Origin: Actinacidiphila bryophytorum
GTDB taxonomy: Bacteria > Actinomycetota > Actinomycetes > Streptomycetales > Streptomycetaceae
Direction: 5' to 3'
DNA: 64,000 nt
NCBI RefSeq assembly: GCF_016916835.1
Contig: NZ_JAFFIX010000023.1
Coordinates: forward strand, 62,001 to 126,000
The translations under genes and the position numbers were made by a program. Position 1 is the first letter of the stretch; the number at the start of each line of letters is the position of its first letter. The notes beneath the pieces are model-generated. The model was not told where the DNA came from. It did no database searches and was given only the letters and a program-made list of their open reading frames with translations. Of this stretch, positions 63,678-64,000 are shown piece after piece.

Positions 63678-64000
63678 GTGAAGCGTCTCCATGCACTGGG
63701 TTCCGGCGTGGCCGCCGCCGCCCTCGCCTTCGCCGGGCTCGGTGTCGCCACCGCGCTCGGCGCGGGACAGGCGAGCGGTGCCACCGCGTCGGCGAACGCC
63801 CTGAGCAACCAGTGGTACGCCGCCGCCCCCTATCTGATGCCGACCGACAACAACCCGCCGGACGCGACCGCGATCATGGACGCCACCGGACTCAAGGCCT
63901 TCCAGCTGGCCTTCATCCTGGCCCCCAACGGCGGCGGCTGCAGCCCGACATGGGGCGGTACCAGTGCGGTGTCCTCCGACACCGCGGTCGCCGGGGTGAT
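63678..64000 (+). CDS. Secreted chitinase-like glycoside hydrolase (GH18), partial
   Basis: About 107 residues are visible before the window ends. A signal peptide (KRLHALGSGVAAAALAFAGL...) has likely cleavage near residue 35. Next comes NQWYAAAPYLMPTDNNPPDA and ATGLKAFQLAFILAPNGGGC, which is like the first strands of Streptomyces GH18 chitinases. The catalytic DxxDxDxE motif lies beyond the window, so activity cannot be judged. Regulation by DasR-like sites fits chitin degradation. Confidence 0.8.
   Translation, partial: MKRLHALGSGVAAAALAFAGLGVATALGAGQASGATASANALSNQWYAAAPYLMPTDNNPPDATAIMDATGLKAFQLAFILAPNGGGCSPTWGGTSAVSSDTAVAGV

Overview
This 64 kb window is actinobacterial chromosome, almost certainly from the Streptomyces lineage (Streptomycetaceae). 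The base composition is very G+C rich with strong G/C third-position bias. Developmental and nucleoid genes typical of the group (bldD, a 107-residue sIHF, a Streptomyces-type helicase-degenerate PriA) sit beside housekeeping genes. The gene order is the conserved core order I recall for Streptomyces coelicolor (aro - efp/nusB - bldD - pyr - sIHF/gmk/rpoZ - metK/priA - fmt - rpe - rib/his); this was recalled, not checked by search.

Layout. 1-2303: end of aroC, then aroK-aroB-aroQ, coupled by 4-base overlaps. 2917-9898: a P-loop ATPase, an M24 protein with altered metal ligands, efp-nusB, a sphingosine-1-phosphate-lyase-like PLP enzyme, and an EF-G paralogue preceded by a possible leader peptide and attenuator. 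9977-10477: bldD on the minus strand with an autoregulatory BldD box. 10617-20961: the pyrimidine operon pyrR-pyrB-pyrC-(PH-like membrane gene)-carA-carB-pyrD-pyrF, headed by a PyrR-type RNA element that masks the pyrR ribosome binding site. 21286-25466: sIHF, gmk, rpoZ, coaBC, metK. 25680-31898: priA, a small HTH gene, def, fmt, rsmB. 32327-39915: MMPL exporter, rpe, SorC regulator, orphan barstar, guaB1, Lrp regulator, a PRC-barrel stress protein. 40177-48208: accessory metabolism and transport (a nitrilase/amidase coupled to a flavin monoamine oxidase, DUF5995, XRE regulator, an internally deleted uracil/xanthine permease, an MFS/ROK divergent pair). 48634-55119: FMN riboswitch and ribD-ribE-ribM-ribBA-ribH, running on to hisE-hisG and a PH-domain gene. 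55305-64000: two CNNM/CBS membrane proteins, an EccA-like AAA ATPase, a uridine-kinase-like P-loop protein, a second M24 peptidase with intact ligands, a secreted C39-like peptidase, and the start of a secreted chitinase with DasR-like operators.

Most of the window is biosynthesis and information processing: shikimate, pyrimidine, riboflavin, histidine and SAM pathways with start, modification and elongation factors for translation. Regulation readable in the DNA includes the PyrR element, the FMN riboswitch, the BldD box, a 31-bp palindrome between the MFS and ROK genes, a sigma-B-like promoter, and paired dre-like sites at the chitinase gene.

Non-coding structure is unusually rich. There is a family of about 21-bp hairpin-forming repeats, a roughly 260-300 bp dispersed repeat present twice in opposite orientation, and a 173-bp MITE flanked by CTAG duplications at the priA stop codon. 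The most promising leads are the EF-G paralogue leader/attenuator, the coupled amine oxidase-amidase pair with paired upstream direct repeats, the degenerate M24 enzyme beside efp, and the low-complexity insert inside RibD. No CRISPR array, prophage, tRNA or rRNA was recognised.
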